A stretch of 6,830 nt of DNA, taken from the NCBI GenBank assembly GCA_013140465.1, contig JABFST010000323.1:1-6830 (forward strand), given 5' to 3'. A program made the translations under genes and the position numbers. Source of the DNA: Methylococcaceae bacterium (GTDB lineage Bacteria > Pseudomonadota > Gammaproteobacteria > Methylococcales > Methylomonadaceae). Below, piece by piece: positions 5,254-6,830 of this stretch (positions are counted from its first letter, which is position 1; each line of letters opens with the position of its first letter). Under the pieces are notes generated by a model. The model saw only the letters and a program-made list of their open reading frames with translations. It had not been told where the DNA came from and made no database searches.

Positions 5254-6494
5254 GCTGCGGCCTCGGCTGTAGGCAAGATTTGCGCGTAGATGGCTTGCAC
5301 ACGTTGCACATGGGTTTCCACGGCAAAGGTTTGTAATGCCGCCGCCCTTGCATTCGCGCCTAAACGCGTGCGCAAATCGGCGGATTGGTAAAAGGTTTCT
5401 ATTGCCTCCGCCAAAGCGAGGGCATCGCCAGGCGCAAACAGCAAGCCTGTTTGCCCATGCTGCATCATTTCTGCTGCACCGCCATGATCCGGGCCGATCA
5501 ACGGCCTACCCATCGCCAATGCCTCAATGACCACTGTGCCTAAAGGTTCTGGCGAGGTAGAGGCCGACAACACAATATCCACGCCGTTATAAACCGCCGC
5601 CATCGACGAAATATGGCCCGTAAACACCACCGTGTCGCTTAAGCCCTCGGCTTGCACGCGTAGCCGTAACTGCGCCTCATAATCTACGCAATCATCAGGT
5701 GTGCCGCCGATCACCAACATTTTTAGCTGCGGAATCTTGTCGCGCAATAAACGCGCCGCATCCAGAAATAAGGCTTGGCCTTTCCACGGGATCAGCAAGC
5801 CCACCAAACCCACGGCAAACGCTGTTTCGGGTACGTCAAATTGGCGCCTAAACGCCAGGCCGTCGGCGTTTACATCTAATTTGTCTAAGGCGATGCCGTC
5901 GTATACCACGCTGATTTTGTCTGGCGAAATAGGCAGATTATCCAGCATACTTTTTGCCACCCAGTGCGACACGGAAATAAAGTGGTCGGGTAAGGTATAC
6001 GTCCATTGCATTAGGCGTGTACCGCGATGGTCGCCGCCGCGCACATGGCACACACAAGGGATGCCCAATACTTTGGCGACCAACAAGGCCGCGCGGTTGC
6101 ACAAAGGTTCGTTGTTGGCATGGATCAAATCGGCGCGAAAGCGTTTTGCCGTCCACCACAAGCGCAGGAAAAACGGCAAAAAATTCAGCACATCATCGGC
6201 CCTTGCCAATAACTGTAGGCTGATGAGCCGCAGCATCGGCACGCTATCCAACCAAGCCATGGCCGACCAGCGTGCGCGTACTGCCACGACATCAAAATGG
6301 CGGTCAGGAATATGTTGCCATAGCGCATCATTGGCAATGTCTTGATAATCGGGGCTGGTGCGGCCTGTCACCACCAACGGCGTGTAACGGCTACGGTCTA
6401 AATGGCGCACCAGATGGCGCAGACAAATCACTGCGCCGCCGTAACCTATGCCATTTTCAACGTAGAGTATATTTTTTTTTGTGGACGTGGACAT
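5250..6494 (-). CDS. GT4-family (GT-B fold) glycosyltransferase
   Basis: The product is 414 residues, a full-length GT-B enzyme. The N-terminal domain starts NILYVENGIGYGGAVICLRH (8-27), with the glycine-rich loop that faces the acceptor. HANNEP (125-130) and CHVRGGDHRG (149-158) follow, with a hydrophobic patch at 101-114 that may touch the membrane. The C-terminal donor domain has GLVGLLIPWKGQALFLDAAR (229-248), VVFTGHI (289-295), and the EX7E motif E316/E324 in SPEPLGTVVIEALAMG. These retaining enzymes move a sugar from a nucleotide donor to a lipid- or polysaccharide-linked acceptor, typically in envelope or capsule assembly. Donor and acceptor cannot be told. AAGG stands 8 bases upstream of ATG. 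Codons 5-8 contain nine consecutive A (6472-6480 on the plus strand as T9), a slippage-prone run. The gene is the first of a two-gene unit with the EVE gene. No other polysaccharide gene is in view. Confidence 0.93.
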   Translation of the reverse strand: MSTSTKKNILYVENGIGYGGAVICLRHLVRHLDRSRYTPLVVTGRTSPDYQDIANDALWQHIPDRHFDVVAVRARWSAMAWLDSVPMLRLISLQLLARADDVLNFLPFFLRLWWTAKRFRADLIHANNEPLCNRAALLVAKVLGIPCVCHVRGGDHRGTRLMQWTYTLPDHFISVSHWVAKSMLDNLPISPDKISVVYDGIALDKLDVNADGLAFRRQFDVPETAFAVGLVGLLIPWKGQALFLDAARLLRDKIPQLKMLVIGGTPDDCVDYEAQLRLRVQAEGLSDTVVFTGHISSMAAVYNGVDIVLSASTSPEPLGTVVIEALAMGRPLIGPDHGGAAEMMQHGQTGLLFAPGDALALAEAIETFYQSADLRTRLGANARAAALQTFAVETHVQRVQAIYAQILPTAEAAA

Positions 6495-6614
6495 GCCTTT
6501 AACCTTGCCAGTAAATAGGGTTTTAGTTTATCAGGAAATGCCTTTGAATTCTTGTGCGGGGCAGGGCGCGTAGGGCAAATAGGCTTCCCGTTTAAGCTGG
6601 GACAGTTTGGGTGT

Positions 6615-6674
6615 CGTTCGCTGAGCGGAGTCGAAGCGAATCCCGCCGCCGGCTTCGACTCCGCTCAGCCAACG
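6615..6674. repeat. Long REP-like palindrome upstream of the glycosyltransferase
   Basis: GCTGAGCGGAGTCGAAGC (6620-6637) and its exact complement (6652-6669) form an 18-bp perfect stem with a 14-base loop. After one C·C mismatch, CGTT (6615-6618) pairs with AACG (6671-6674), giving 22 of 23 pairs. From memory, GCTGAGCGGAGTCGAAGC-type palindromes recur as dispersed intergenic repeats in many unrelated bacterial genomes. It lies between the stop of the upstream gene (6750) and the start of the glycosyltransferase (6494), and could end or stabilise the upstream transcript. The rest of 6495-6749 shows nothing else that I can support. Confidence 0.85.
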
Positions 6675-6749
6675 GCTCCTCAGTCCTGCTTTAAGTGAGT
6701 AGCCGGGCAAATATAAGCAAGTGCCTTAGTTATAGCTCAGGCAGCCGTA

Positions 6750-6830
6750 TTACTCATGCCTGTGGTGCGCCGCTAAAAAGGTAATAAGTTTTTCTAATGC
6801 GTTGACATCGCGTATGCTAAAACGTAATTT
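6750..6830 (-). CDS. C-terminal end of an unidentified protein, 5' part outside the window
   Basis: The minus strand is open from the window edge to a TAA (6750-6752), giving 26 residues: KLRFSIRDVNALEKLITFLA followed by AHHRHE. The alternation of beta-like (KLRFSI) and amphipathic-helix (DVNALEKLITFLAAH) stretches looks like a real protein end. It could be the last strand-helix unit of an ACT-like or other small alpha/beta domain, but the piece is too short to identify. The REP-like palindrome follows about 75 bases past the stop. Confidence 0.5.
   Translation of the reverse strand, partial: KLRFSIRDVNALEKLITFLAAHHRHE

Noticed and set aside
5701..6345. A 214-codon plus-strand open frame antisense to the glycosyltransferase
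   Set aside because: The minus strand encodes a complete GT4 enzyme with all motifs. The antisense product has no recognisable domain.

Overview
The window is a 6.8 kb piece of bacterial chromosome with moderate G+C (near 50% by eye), ordinary Shine-Dalgarno sites and short intergenic gaps. The SirB2-type membrane protein and the EVE protein, with its WDGVRNYQARN and LLRRGNRLS signatures, point to a proteobacterium, most likely a gammaproteobacterium. A methanotroph-like (Methylococcales-type) host is possible, but I cannot prove it from this sequence. No rRNA, tRNA, CRISPR array, phage gene or complete insertion sequence is visible.

Layout. A class I SAM-dependent methyltransferase on the minus strand runs off the left edge (1-463). 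A 350-base stretch follows that may hold a decayed membrane-protein gene. Next is a small secreted Ala/Lys-rich protein on the plus strand (817-1245). It converges, across a GC-rich hairpin, on a minus-strand fatty acid hydroxylase/sterol desaturase family protein that carries a C-terminal DUF2934-like segment (1292-2317). The 640-base gap 2318-2957 has no convincing gene. It contains a 139-bp MITE-like element with near-perfect terminal inverted repeats, apparently inserted into one arm of an older hairpin.

Beyond the gap lies a divergent pair: an unknown four-helix membrane protein (2958-3470, minus) and an unusual nucleoside phosphorylase-fold protein (3520-4338, plus). The latter converges at 6 bp on a SirB2-family membrane protein (4345-4707, minus), which has its own TATAAT box. 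A GT4-type glycosyltransferase (5250-6494, minus) and an EVE-domain protein (4774-5253, minus) overlap by ATGA and form a translationally coupled pair. A long REP-like palindrome lies upstream of them (6615-6674). The last 81 bases are the C-terminal end of another minus-strand gene.

The genes do not form one obvious pathway. They look like housekeeping and accessory single genes separated by repeats. The strongest unusual signals are the MITE with a reconstructable empty site, the hydroxylase-DUF2934 fusion, the A9 tract at the start of the glycosyltransferase, and the atypical nucleosidase architecture. I found no convincing new multi-gene system.
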